The translations under genes and the position numbers were made by a program. Shown piece after piece: positions 27,342 through 35,475 of a DNA stretch of 64,000 bases. The notes beneath the pieces were generated by a model. It did not search any database, was not told the origin of the DNA, and was given only the letters and a program-made list of their open reading frames with translations. The stretch comes from Paralysiella testudinis (GTDB lineage Bacteria; Pseudomonadota; Gammaproteobacteria; Burkholderiales; Neisseriaceae): NCBI RefSeq assembly GCF_016894345.1, contig NZ_CP069798.1, positions 2,687,385-2,751,384 on the forward strand, written 5' to 3'. Position 1 is the first letter of the stretch; every line of letters starts with the position of its first letter.

Positions 27342-28352
27342 TGTTTAGTCCCTGAATTTTATGGAGTATCATTACCCCAATTAAAAGAGACCGACTTATG
27401 GCAAGCATATTGCATGGTAACGCCAAGACTACGCCTAGAATCAGAAAAGAAATACAAGAGTCTGAAGAGAGCATCGCAGCGTTAGCTAAAAAATACAATA
27501 TTAATTTCAAAACCGTTCTCTACTGGAAACACGCAGATTCGGTCGAAGATAAAAAGTCCGGCCCCAAAACCCGCCCCAGCGTGTTGACCGAATCGGAGCA
27601 GCAGGCAATCTGTACCGTCCGGCGACATCTGCGGCTGTCATTGGACGAGCTGTATATCATCTTCAAGCCCAATATTCCAAAGCTGAGCCGCTCCAATCTG
27701 CACCGGTGCTTGCAACATCACGGATTGTCGCGCTTACCCAAGAATGAATCCGATGGCCAAAAAGGTAAAAAAACATTCAAACAATATCCGGTTGGCTTTG
27801 TCCATATCGACATCACCGAGGTGCGTTGTGAAACCGGCAAGCTGTACCTGTTTGTCGCCATCGACCGCAAAACCAAATATGTTTATGCAGAACTTCATCC
27901 GCGTATGACGCAGAAAACCGCCGTTTCTTTTCTGCGCAACCTACAACAAGATTGTGTGTTTAAAATCACCCATATCCTAACGGACAACGGTGCGCAGTTT
28001 ACCTACAACTTGCTGAGCCAAGCACAACGGCCTGATAAGGAGCATCCGTTTGACGAGCTTTGCCGGCATTTGGGCATTGAGCACCGTACCACGAAATTCC
28101 GTCATCCATGGACGAACGGGCAGGTGGAGATTACCAACAAGATGCTGAAAGAGGTAACGGTCAAACGCTTCCACTATGAGCATCCTGACGAACTTAAACG
28201 GCACTTGATGGTATTTTTGCTGTATTACAACCATCAACGCCCCTTACGGTCGTTGAAGTACAAAACGCCTTGGCAGGCTTTGGAAGATTGCTATAATCTA
28301 GAGCCTGAATTGTTTCGTGAAAATCCATTCCAGAAGATTATGGGTCTTAACA
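27342..28352 (+). mobile_element. IS481-family insertion sequence
   Basis: 1011 bp, bounded by TGTTTAGTCCCTGAATTTTA and (reverse complement) TGTTAAGACCCATAATCTTC inverted repeats and by a 6-bp target duplication CATATT (27336-27341 and 28353-28358). It carries one transposase gene. It lies inside the IS630 transposase, so it is the younger insertion. Confidence 0.88.
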
Positions 28353-28360
28353 CATATTGA
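27398..28360 (+). CDS. IS481-family transposase
   Basis: 320 residues. An N-terminal helix-turn-helix (SIAALAKKYNINFKTVLYWK) is followed by the rve/DDE domain: Asp in GFVHIDITEVRCE, Asp in ILTDNGAQFT and Glu in WTNGQVEITNKMLKE. The C-terminus is FLLYYNHQRPLRSLKYKTPW, typical of IS481/IS3-type integrases. The frame is intact, so the enzyme may be active. The last codons and the TGA stop lie outside the element, in the target duplication and flanking IS630 sequence, so the exact C-terminus depends on the insertion site. Confidence 0.9.
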   Translation: MASILHGNAKTTPRIRKEIQESEESIAALAKKYNINFKTVLYWKHADSVEDKKSGPKTRPSVLTESEQQAICTVRRHLRLSLDELYIIFKPNIPKLSRSNLHRCLQHHGLSRLPKNESDGQKGKKTFKQYPVGFVHIDITEVRCETGKLYLFVAIDRKTKYVYAELHPRMTQKTAVSFLRNLQQDCVFKITHILTDNGAQFTYNLLSQAQRPDKEHPFDELCRHLGIEHRTTKFRHPWTNGQVEITNKMLKEVTVKRFHYEHPDELKRHLMVFLLYYNHQRPLRSLKYKTPWQALEDCYNLEPELFRENPFQKIMGLNTY

Positions 28361-28577
28361 AACTGCCGCCGTATTCACCGGAATTAAACCCTATAGAACG
28401 GATATGGCGGCAGCTGAAGCAAACCTCTTTATCCAACCGTTGCTATAAGGGCTATGGGCAGATTGTAGAGGCCGGCTGTGCTGCGTGGAATGCGTTGGTT
28501 GCAGAAAAAGACAAGCTCTGTTCGCTGGTGGCTTGTGAATGGGCTTTATTATAGATTATTTATTTTAAATGGTATTA

Positions 28578-28906
28578 CTGGCTGGATTAGAAGAAGGCGT
28601 CACCGTTTACGCCGATAAAGGCTACAGTAGCGCAGATAACCGGCAACACCTGCAACAACACCGGCTCCAAGACGGCATTATGGACAAAGCCCACCGAGGC
28701 CAACCGTTAACGGCAGCACAAAAAAAGCGCAATACCCGGTTATCGAAAACCCGCTATATGGTGAAACAGAGCTTCGGCACCTTATACCGTAAGTTCCGCT
28801 ACGGACGGGCATCGTATTTTGGCCTGATATAAAGTAAGGGCGCAAAGCCACTTAAAAGCCATGTGTTTGAACTTACTGAAGGCAGAAAATGCCCGAAAAA
28901 CGGGCA
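28578..28906 (+). pseudogene. IS5-family transposase C-terminal remnant
   Basis: The frame from 28578 to 28832 encodes GVTVYADKGYSSADNRQHL, then KTRYMVKQSFGTLYRKFRYG and ASYFGLI, the C-terminal DDE region of IS5/IS1106-type transposases. A frameshift follows, after which RAQSHLKAMCLNLLKAEN can still be read in another frame to 28906. The N-terminal two thirds are missing, cut at the right end of the IS630 element. Confidence 0.8.
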
Positions 28907-29002
28907 TTTGAAAGGGGGATGAGGGGGATTTTTACCGAAACAGATGGAAAATGGATAACCGAGGCTGGTTGTTTGAGTGAGTTGGGGTTTTGCAAAGGTC
29001 TC

Positions 29003-29034
29003 AGGCTGCCTGAAAATATGTTTTCAGGCAGCCT
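29003..29034. terminator. DUS-pair hairpin
   Basis: AGGCTGCCTGAAAA-TATG-TTTTCAGGCAGCCT, a near-perfect stem of two opposed DUS, in the gap between IS5 remnants. Confidence 0.7.
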
Positions 29035-29125
29035 TTGCAAACAATAACTGCCATTCAAACCATAACCGCGCAATCGGTGAATCAAAACAGCTTATTTTAA
29101 AGCCACGGCCAAGCGATCGGATTAT

Positions 29126-29166
29126 AGGCCGCCTGAAACCGCACTTTACGGTTTCAGACGGCCTTT
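29126..29166. repeat. Hybrid DUS hairpin with a canonical Neisseria AG-DUS
   Basis: The left arm is AGGCCGCCTGAAACCG. The right arm reads, on the minus strand, AGGCCGTCTGAAACCG, whose first 12 bases (29153-29164) are exactly the AG-DUS of Neisseria sensu stricto. It is one of only two such sequences seen in the window, in the middle of the IS-rich region. Confidence 0.8.
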
Positions 29167-29179
29167 TACTTGATTTTTA

Positions 29180-29220
29180 GGTGATGTCCTGAAAAGTATG
29201 CTGCTGAAAAAAGCATACAC
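29180..29220 (+). repeat. Partial copy of the ~167-bp inverted-repeat element
   Basis: GTGATGTCCTGAAAAGTATG and the following CTGCTGAAAAAAGCA repeat the left end of the element at 56038-56204. The copy ends just before the IS5-type insertion at 29223 and does not resume on the other side. Confidence 0.7.
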
Positions 29221-29222
29221 TA

Positions 29223-30098
29223 GGGTCTGTTCACAATTACTTGTCATAAAGGTAACCACATCACAATGCACCCCAATAAAACCGTACTGTGAAAGTTGCG
29301 TTTGAGCTTATCGTAACGGCTGGCAATCGCTCGGAAATGTTTCAAACGGCAAAAGGCATTCTCTACCAAATGCCTGATTTTATATAAATACCAGTCCATG
29401 TCTTTATTTTTCTCTTCCCTATTGCTTTTATAGGGAATATTGGCTTTCGCACCGCTTTGCTCTATTTGCTCCCTGAGCCGGTCTGAATCGTAACCTTTGT
29501 CCGCATTAACCAACTCAGTTTCGGCAAGGTTGATGTTGTCAAGCAGCTCCGGTGCAACGGTGACATCATGGATATTGCCCGCAGTAACGATAACCTCAAT
29601 CGGATTGCCTGCAGCATCTACAGCCAGATGAATCTTGCTGGTTCTGCCGCCTCGGCTCATACCGATTGCGTGATCCTCTTGCGCACTGAGCGCTGAGGCT
29701 GCGGCGCAGTGTTGGTGAGCACGGATATAACTGCCGTCTATGGCTACCCACTCCAAGTCACTCTCTTGGCTGAGCTGTTTCAAGATTGCAGTAAAAATGC
29801 CTTTTTCTGACCAACGGTTATAAGCGGTATAAACAGTATGATACTTGCCGAAATACTCGGGCAAATCCCGCCACGGTATGCCGGTTCTTATTCTGTGAAG
29901 TATGCCTTCAAGAATTCTGCGCAAATTGGGTTTGCTATAAATACCCAAATCACGCAGAATAGGTAACAGCTTCGTCCAATGTTCATCTTTGAGTAGTGTA
30001 CGGGGCATCGCAGGTGTATTGGGGGAGGGTGAGAACTTCCTTTTATGCCTGCGTTTCTTTTTTATTCAAGGGTATGACAAGTAATTGTGAACAGACCC
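29223..30098 (-). mobile_element. IS5-type insertion sequence, apparently complete
   Basis: 876 bp with perfect 26-bp inverted repeats starting GGGTCTGTTCACAATTACTT at each end, and a TA duplication (29221-29222 and 30099-30100). One intact transposase gene lies on the minus strand. The perfect ends suggest recent arrival. A related but diverged end (GGGTCTGTTGACAATTTT) remains at 56285. Confidence 0.9.
29244..30008 (-). CDS. IS5-family transposase (IS427-type)
   Basis: 254 residues in a single frame. N-terminal MPRTLLKDEHWTKLLPILRD and GIPWRDLPEYFGKYHTVYTA form the DUF4096-like region. The DDE catalytic residues are suggested by VAIDGSYIRAHQH, VNADKGYDSDRLRE and VENAFCRLKHFRAIASRYDK. Transposition by cut-and-paste at TA-containing targets is typical of the group. 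Nothing in the sequence indicates inactivation. Confidence 0.9.
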   Translation of the reverse strand: MPRTLLKDEHWTKLLPILRDLGIYSKPNLRRILEGILHRIRTGIPWRDLPEYFGKYHTVYTAYNRWSEKGIFTAILKQLSQESDLEWVAIDGSYIRAHQHCAAASALSAQEDHAIGMSRGGRTSKIHLAVDAAGNPIEVIVTAGNIHDVTVAPELLDNINLAETELVNADKGYDSDRLREQIEQSGAKANIPYKSNREEKNKDMDWYLYKIRHLVENAFCRLKHFRAIASRYDKLKRNFHSTVLLGCIVMWLPL

Positions 30099-30255
30099 TA
30101 GTTTGCTGCAACGCCACAAAGCACCCTAGCAGTGATATAGTGCCCTAAACCGCCGTTAAGCCCATATCCAGCCGCTTTCAGGCAGCCTTTTGTGGCCGTA
30201 AAACCATTTGGCCTGCCGCAATGGCATTAAAAAGCACCCATTCGGAGAGAAGCCC

Positions 30256-33021
30256 ATGAACCACTGCCCATCCCCCGCCAACACCAGCGAAACACCGGTG
30301 GCCATTGCCGGTTTGCAAAACCTGGCTCTGCTTGACAATGCCAAAGACGCACCGCTGGCCGCCGATGTGGCCTTTTTAAGCACCGCCTTGCAAACCGTGC
30401 TGGCCGACTGCACCAGTGCGCCGGTGCAACACACCATTCAAGCCCTGCTCAGCGGCCAGCCGCCGCAGCAAGTGGTGGCCGACGCGCTGCCGCAGCTCAA
30501 CGACGACCAATTAGAAAACCTGATTCGCGCTTGCAGCCTGTTTGCGCAAGTGCTCAATATTGCCGAAGACGCCCACCACCAGCGCCGCCGCCGCGCCCAC
30601 GAATGCGACGATGCCGCACCGAGCAAATCCTCGTTTGCCCATGTGCTGTCGCTGTTGCAGCAACACGGCACCGATGCCGAAACACTGCAACAACAGCTGA
30701 ACCACACCACCGTGGCCGCCGTGCTCACCGCCCACCCCACCGAAGTGCAGCGGCAAACCATTCTCAATTTCCACCGTCAAATCCGCGCCCTTTTGAGCGA
30801 ACGCCCCACCTGCACCGGCAAGCGCAGCCAGCAGGATTTACAGCGCCAAGTGCAAACCGTGCTGTGGTCGCTGTGGCAAACCAACGAAACCCGCCACTTC
30901 AAAATCACCGTGGCCGATGAAATCAGCAACGGCGTGGGCTATTTTCCGCTCAGCTTTTTCAGTGCCATCCCCGGCGTATACCGCAAAATGGCTGCCGAGC
31001 TTCAGGCAGCCTATCCCGGCACCGAGCTGCCCGATTTGCTGCACATCGGCGGCTGGATTGGCGGCGACCGCGACGGCAATCCCTTTGTGTCGGCCGACAC
31101 CCTGCACCACGCCTTTGCCCAACAAGCCGATGCCGTATTCCATTTCTACCGCCAGCAGTTATCGCAGCTTTACAGCGAGCTGTCCTTGTCCAGCCGCCGC
31201 GTCAATGTAAGCGAAGCGGTGTTGGCCATGTCTGCCGCCTCACCCGACACCGAACGCGCCCGCGAAGAAGAGCCCTACCGCCGCGCTCTGGCCTATATTC
31301 TGGCGCGGCTGATGGGCAGCGCCCATGCTTTGGGGCTCACCCTCGGCTGCCGCTTCGGCCTACTGGCGCCTTATGCCGATGCCGATGCCTTTTTGGCCGA
31401 TTTAAGCGCCATCCACGAATCCCTCAGCAGCCACGGCAGCCGCCCGCTGGCCGAAGGCACCTTGGCCGATTTGATGCGCGCCGCCTCGGTATTCCGCTTT
31501 TACCTGATGCCGCTGGATTTGCGCCAACACGCCGGCCAACACGCCGACACCGTGGCCGACCTGTTTGCCCATGCCGGTTTGGAAGACTTTAACGCGCTCA
31601 ACGAAAGCGAGCGCCAACACGCCCTTTTGCGCGAGTTGGCCAGCCCGCGCCCCTTGTTTAACCCGCATGTGCAATACAGCGAACAAAGCACCCACGAATT
31701 GGCCATTTTCCAAGCCGCCGCCAGCATCAAAGCCCGCTTTGGCGACAGCGCCATCCGCCAAAGCATCATCTCCAATGCCGAGCAACCCAGCGATTTGCTC
31801 GCCCTGGCATTGCTGTTAAAAGAAAGCGGCTTGCTACGACTGCAAAACGGCTGCCCGGTGAGCAGCATCAATATTGTGCCGCTGTTTGAAACCATCGATG
31901 CCCTCCAAGGCTGCCTGAAAGTGATGGACACCTTGTTTTCCCTGCCTTGGTATCGCCAGCTGCTGGCCAGCCGCGATAATGTGCAGGAAATCATGCTCGG
32001 CTATTCCGACAGCAACAAAGACGGCGGTTACGTTACCAGCCAATGGTCGCTGTATCAGGCCGAATACGCCCTGGTGGCCTTGTTTGGCCGCCACCAAGTG
32101 CGCCTGCGCCTGTTTCATGGCCGCGGCGGCAGCGTTGGGCGCGGCGGCGGCCCCGCCTACGAAGCCATCCTTGCCCAACCGGCCGGCAGCGTGGCCGGGC
32201 AAATCCGCATCACCGAGCAAGGCGAAGTCATCACCGCCAAATACGCCGATGCCGACAACGCCGAGCGCAACCTCGAAACCTTGGTGGCCGCCACACTCGA
32301 CGCCAGCCTGTTGCCGCACCGCACCGAAGAGCCGGATGCCGAATTGATGCAGGCCTTGTCCGAACACGCCTTTGCCCACTACCGCCAGCTCATCACCCAG
32401 CCCGGCTTTATCGACTACTTCCTGCAAACCAGCCCGATACAGGAAATCGCCAGCCTCAACATCGGCAGCCGCCCCGCCAGCCGCAAAACCTTAGCCCGCA
32501 TTCAAGATTTACGCGCCATTCCGTGGGTGTTTTCGTGGACGCAAAACCGGCTGATGTTGCCCGCGTGGTACGGCTTTGGCAGCGCCGTGACCGCGCTGAC
32601 CGAGCACAACAGCACGGCATTGGCGCGGCTGCAACACATGGCACAGCACAGCGCCTTTTTCCACGCCATGCTCTCCAATATGGATCAAGTAATGGCCAAA
32701 GCCGACCTCAACATCGCCCGCGCCTACCTCACCTTGGCCGCCGATACCGACACCGCTGCCATCATTTTTGCCCAAATCGAAGCCGAGTTCAGCCGCAGCC
32801 GCCAAGCCTTGTTGCAGCTGCTGCAACGCCCGCAGCTGCTCACCGACAACCGCAGCCTCGCCCGCTCGCTGGCCTTGCGGATGCCTTACCTCAACACCCT
32901 CAACTGGCTGCAAGCCGCCCTACTCCAACGCCTGCGCCAACAACCCGACAACCCGCACCTGCTGCAACTAATTCACCTCACCATCAACGGCGTGGCACAA
33001 GGCCTACGCAACACCGGTTAA
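30256..33021 (+). CDS. ppc: Phosphoenolpyruvate carboxylase
   Basis: 921 residues, within the usual range. Catalytic motifs: [12 protein letters not shown] (about 157-168), [10 protein letters not shown] (about 581) and [15 protein letters not shown] (about 618-632). The C-terminus is GLRNTG, the conserved end of the family. The enzyme makes oxaloacetate from PEP and bicarbonate to refill the TCA cycle. The start at 30256 follows GGAGAGA; the frame is open to 30208. A DUS lies inside the gene (around 31001-31012). It is transcribed alone just after the IS cluster. Confidence 0.96.
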   Translation: MNHCPSPANTSETPVAIAGLQNLALLDNAKDAPLAADVAFLSTALQTVLADCTSAPVQHTIQALLSGQPPQQVVADALPQLNDDQLENLIRACSLFAQVLNIAEDAHHQRRRRAHECDDAAPSKSSFAHVLSLLQQHGTDAETLQQQLNHTTVAAVLTAHPTEVQRQTILNFHRQIRALLSERPTCTGKRSQQDLQRQVQTVLWSLWQTNETRHFKITVADEISNGVGYFPLSFFSAIPGVYRKMAAELQAAYPGTELPDLLHIGGWIGGDRDGNPFVSADTLHHAFAQQADAVFHFYRQQLSQLYSELSLSSRRVNVSEAVLAMSAASPDTERAREEEPYRRALAYILARLMGSAHALGLTLGCRFGLLAPYADADAFLADLSAIHESLSSHGSRPLAEGTLADLMRAASVFRFYLMPLDLRQHAGQHADTVADLFAHAGLEDFNALNESERQHALLRELASPRPLFNPHVQYSEQSTHELAIFQAAASIKARFGDSAIRQSIISNAEQPSDLLALALLLKESGLLRLQNGCPVSSINIVPLFETIDALQGCLKVMDTLFSLPWYRQLLASRDNVQEIMLGYSDSNKDGGYVTSQWSLYQAEYALVALFGRHQVRLRLFHGRGGSVGRGGGPAYEAILAQPAGSVAGQIRITEQGEVITAKYADADNAERNLETLVAATLDASLLPHRTEEPDAELMQALSEHAFAHYRQLITQPGFIDYFLQTSPIQEIASLNIGSRPASRKTLARIQDLRAIPWVFSWTQNRLMLPAWYGFGSAVTALTEHNSTALARLQHMAQHSAFFHAMLSNMDQVMAKADLNIARAYLTLAADTDTAAIIFAQIEAEFSRSRQALLQLLQRPQLLTDNRSLARSLALRMPYLNTLNWLQAALLQRLRQQPDNPHLLQLIHLTINGVAQGLRNTG

Positions 33022-33072
33022 AGGCAACAATAGGCAGTAAAAAACCAGCACAAGGCTGGTGTTAGCATAATG

Positions 33073-34194
33073 TTAGGCTATGCGGCGATATGCCGTAAAT
33101 TGGTTGTTATCACCGCTCAATAAATCCATCAATTTTGGATGAATAAATAGCTTATCTCTGCCAATATGAATTTCATTTAAAACACCGATTTCTGTTAATG
33201 CCTGAAGATACCTTGATGCTGTTTGCCGTTTGGCAATGCCTGCTTTCTCAAGGCTAAGAATGCGAGCATAGGGCTGTTCAAACAATAAAGTCACAAGCTC
33301 ATGGCTGTAAATGGATGGTAAGGCTGCCTGAATATAATCTTTGGTGTGGGCGGACAGCTTTTTGATAGCCTCAATTTTGGCAATTGTCCATTTTGCAGTA
33401 TCTTCTACGCCCTCCAACATGTATAAAATCCACTCTTCCCATGCGGATTGGCTGGTAACGGCCAGCAAAAGGTGGTAATAATCGGCCTTATGCTCAATGA
33501 TATAGCGGCTCAAATAAAGAATGGGTAGCCCAAGCAACCCTTTTTCAATCAGCAACAGACTGTTCAATATACGGCCTGTTCGGCCATTGCCATCTGAAAA
33601 GGGGTGAATGGCTTCAAATTGATAATGAGTGACGGCCATGACAATCAGAGGATCTAAGTCTTGATGGGTTTCGTGTATGAATTTTTCCCAGTTGGCTAAT
33701 TTATCGCGTATCAGACTTTCACCCTCTGGCGGCATATAGATGATTTGGCCGCTGGTATTCGAACGCAAGGCCGTACCGCTGGTTTGGCGTATGTCCATAT
33801 CACGGCCTTTAATTTCGCTGCACACCAGCTTGGCTGTTTTGGTGGATAGTGGCAATTTGTCCAGCAATTGAAAGCCCGACAGCAAGGCACTGCGGTATCG
33901 CATGGCTTCTTTAGTGGCAGGGTCTGCAGATTGGCTTTCTGTTTGCATATATTGGAAAAGCTTGTCTGTAGTGGTGACTATATTCTCAATCTCTGAGCTA
34001 GCACGCGCTTCCATTATCGGCAGTGTGTTAATCAGCATGCTTTGATTCGGTATAAGTTCGGCAGCTTGTTTTAGCTCTGCCAGCGCTGCACGTGCCCTAA
34101 TACACTGTCGCAAAATCGCCTTGCTTTCAATATCCTGCTTTGGCGGTAACAGCGGCAGATGATTGTAGGCTTGTTCTGCTTTCCAAGTGCTCAT
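33073..34194 (-). CDS. Fic-family AMPylase, class II
   Basis: 373 residues, very like the size of the Shewanella SoFic type. The Fic core [12 protein letters not shown] starts at His197, with all active-site residues of HxFx(D/E)GNGRxxR present. The N-terminal helix has SSEIEN near residues 66-71, which fits the (S/T)xxxE(G/N) inhibitory motif and marks class II self-inhibited Fic proteins. A winged-helix-like segment ([20 protein letters not shown]) ends the protein. Fic enzymes attach AMP to hydroxyl groups of target proteins; the target here is unknown. No antitoxin gene is needed for this class, and none is adjacent. The region is AT-richer than its neighbours, suggesting acquisition. Confidence 0.9.
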   Translation of the reverse strand: MSTWKAEQAYNHLPLLPPKQDIESKAILRQCIRARAALAELKQAAELIPNQSMLINTLPIMEARASSEIENIVTTTDKLFQYMQTESQSADPATKEAMRYRSALLSGFQLLDKLPLSTKTAKLVCSEIKGRDMDIRQTSGTALRSNTSGQIIYMPPEGESLIRDKLANWEKFIHETHQDLDPLIVMAVTHYQFEAIHPFSDGNGRTGRILNSLLLIEKGLLGLPILYLSRYIIEHKADYYHLLLAVTSQSAWEEWILYMLEGVEDTAKWTIAKIEAIKKLSAHTKDYIQAALPSIYSHELVTLLFEQPYARILSLEKAGIAKRQTASRYLQALTEIGVLNEIHIGRDKLFIHPKLMDLLSGDNNQFTAYRRIA

Positions 34195-34461
34195 GTTTAT
34201 AAATCCACAGAAAATAAAGGTATTTGCAGTATATGTTTATCAGGCGTACATGTCTATCAAATATATTTATAAAATAGCAATTTATAAATATATCAAGCAA
34301 GCCGTCAACCTGCAAAACCTGACATTAAAAACAGCTTGCCATCAGTACCCCTTTTTTCTGGTCGTAAACTTCAGCCAGTTTTAAATTATAGCCCTGGCTG
34401 CGTCATCACGCTGGCACAAAAAATCGCCACTGGCAAAATTTAAACAGGCATATATTATTTA
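34195..34461. other. AT-rich upstream region of the fic gene
   Basis: It contains runs such as TATATTTATAAA and TTTATAAATATAT (34260-34294), likely the fic promoter area on the minus strand. No gene is recognised. Confidence 0.4.
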
Positions 34462-34621
34462 TATAGCAACGAAAATAAATAAATCATATACGGCGGAACT
34501 GACTTACTCGGTGCTTCAGCACCCTAGTAAATCGTTCTCTTTGAGCTGAGGCCTCAGACAGTACAAGTAGTAGTGCGACAAGGCAAGTCAACGCCGTAGG
34601 ATTATTTCGTTGTTTGCTATT
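34462..34621. repeat. Correia-like element with unusual TATAGCAA ends
   Basis: The ends TATAGCAACGAAAATAAATA and (reverse complement) AATAGCAAACAACGAAATAA are imperfect inverted repeats. The interior has the Correia core: GGTGCTTCAGCACC, AAATCGTTCTCTTTGAGCT, CAGACAGTACAAGTAGTA and ACAAGGCAAGTCAACGCCGT. Its ends differ from those of the other copies in the window. Confidence 0.6.
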
Positions 34622-34655
34622 AAAAGATTTAATACAGTAACTGTATCAGACCATG

Positions 34656-34690
34656 AAAAGGCTGCCTGAAACTTTTTCAGGCAGCCTTTT
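34656..34690. terminator. DUS-pair terminator downstream of hisP
   Basis: AAAAGGCTGCCTGAAA, a 3-base loop, TTTCAGGCAGCCTTTT. It lies 75 bases past the hisP stop on the minus strand. Confidence 0.75.
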
Positions 34691-34764
34691 AGTATGGATA
34701 TGTTGCCACTATAAAACCTTTATCCCAATGCACCTTAATCTAATCTAAATCATTTTTTGGCGAT

Positions 34765-35475
34765 TTATTTCAGATTACCGGATAAAAATTGCTTCAGACG
34801 CTCCGATTTGGGTTGGCTTAATATCTCTCTCGGATTGCCCTGCTCTTCGATTTGGCCTTTGTGTAAAAAGATCAAATGGCTGGATACTTCCCGCGCAAAG
34901 CCCATTTCATGCGTGACAATGATCATAGTGCGCCCTTCCATAGCCAAGGTACGCATCACCTTCAAGACTTCGCCCACCAATTCCGGGTCCAATGCAGAAG
35001 TCGGCTCGTCAAACAAAATGATTTCCGGCTCCATACACAAGGCTCGCGCAATGGCCACCCTTTGTTGCTGACCACCAGATAAGGCGATTGGGTAGCGGCC
35101 TTCCACGTCCTTCAAACCCACTTTGGTCAAGTATTTTTTTGCCCGTTCGGTGGCCTCCTCTTTGCTGATGCCCAGCACCCGCAAAGGCGCCTCTTTCAGA
35201 TTTTCGATCACCGTCATGTGTGACCACAAATTGAAATGTTGGAACACCATGCACAGCTTGCTGCGAAACTGCTGCAACTGCGCCCGATTCTCCGCATGCA
35301 GCTCACCATTTTTTTGTGGCACCAATTTAAGCGGCACCCCATCCAAGGAAATACGACCCTGATTGGGTTTTTCCAACAGATTCATGCAACGTAAAAAAGT
35401 GCTTTTACCAGAACCGCTGGAGCCGATAATACTGATGACGTCACCTGCTTTCGCCTCCAAACTCACCCCGCGCAA
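34765..35475 (-). pseudogene. hisP: Histidine/lysine-arginine ABC transporter ATPase, 5' end missing
   Basis: The remaining 236 residues match HisP closely: Walker A IIGSSGSGKSTFLR, the HisP-type insertion (LKLVPQKNGELHAENRAQ), signature [15 protein letters not shown], Walker [15 protein letters not shown] and switch VTHEMGFAREV. Family members carry about 20 more N-terminal residues (the A-loop strand and the VLK before GVSL). Here similarity begins abruptly at RGVSLEAK, and the upstream DNA is the broken end of a phage protein. Only a TTG could serve as start, without a good ribosome site. The permease and binding-protein genes expected upstream are absent. Most likely a deletion removed the front of the gene and its operon partners. 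Confidence 0.8.

Larger units (their letters stand above)
26487..28554 (+). pseudogene. IS630 transposase, frameshifted and split
   Basis: The N-terminal part (26487-27011) has a helix-turn-helix (PEEIAPRFGLHPLTIHILRR). From about 26973 the family-like reading is in the +1 frame (KNFTDRVKAVLPEH), so either one base was lost in the T4A6 run or this is a translational frameshift site. The catalytic DDE core is in the second frame: Asp in WFQDESR, Asp in VVMDGAGWH, and Glu in SPELNPIERIW on the far side of the IS481 insertion. No full product is possible with the insert in place. Confidence 0.85.
26454..28574 (+). mobile_element. IS630-family element interrupted by an IS481-family element
   Basis: Ends ATACCAATAAAAATAAATAA (left) and, reverse-complemented, ATACCATTTAAAATAAATAA (right) are imperfect inverted repeats next to TA. 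The transposase begins at 26487 (MPKLTPKNHQLTEHDFLKLA), shifts frame after the A6 run at 26973-26978, continues with the DDE region (WFQDESRIGQQGSL, VVVMDGAGWHQD), is split at 27341 by a second IS, and resumes at 28359 with KLPPYSPELNPIERIWRQLK to the stop at 28554. Removing the insert restores NISILKLPPYSPE. The element is therefore dead in its present form. Confidence 0.85.

Noticed and set aside
28873..29085. 70-codon minus-strand frame
   Set aside because: It crosses the DUS hairpin and IS5 remnant and has no start signal or family resemblance.
33073..34194. Fic toxin-antitoxin pair
   Set aside because: The inhibitory helix is within the same protein, and no small antitoxin gene is adjacent.
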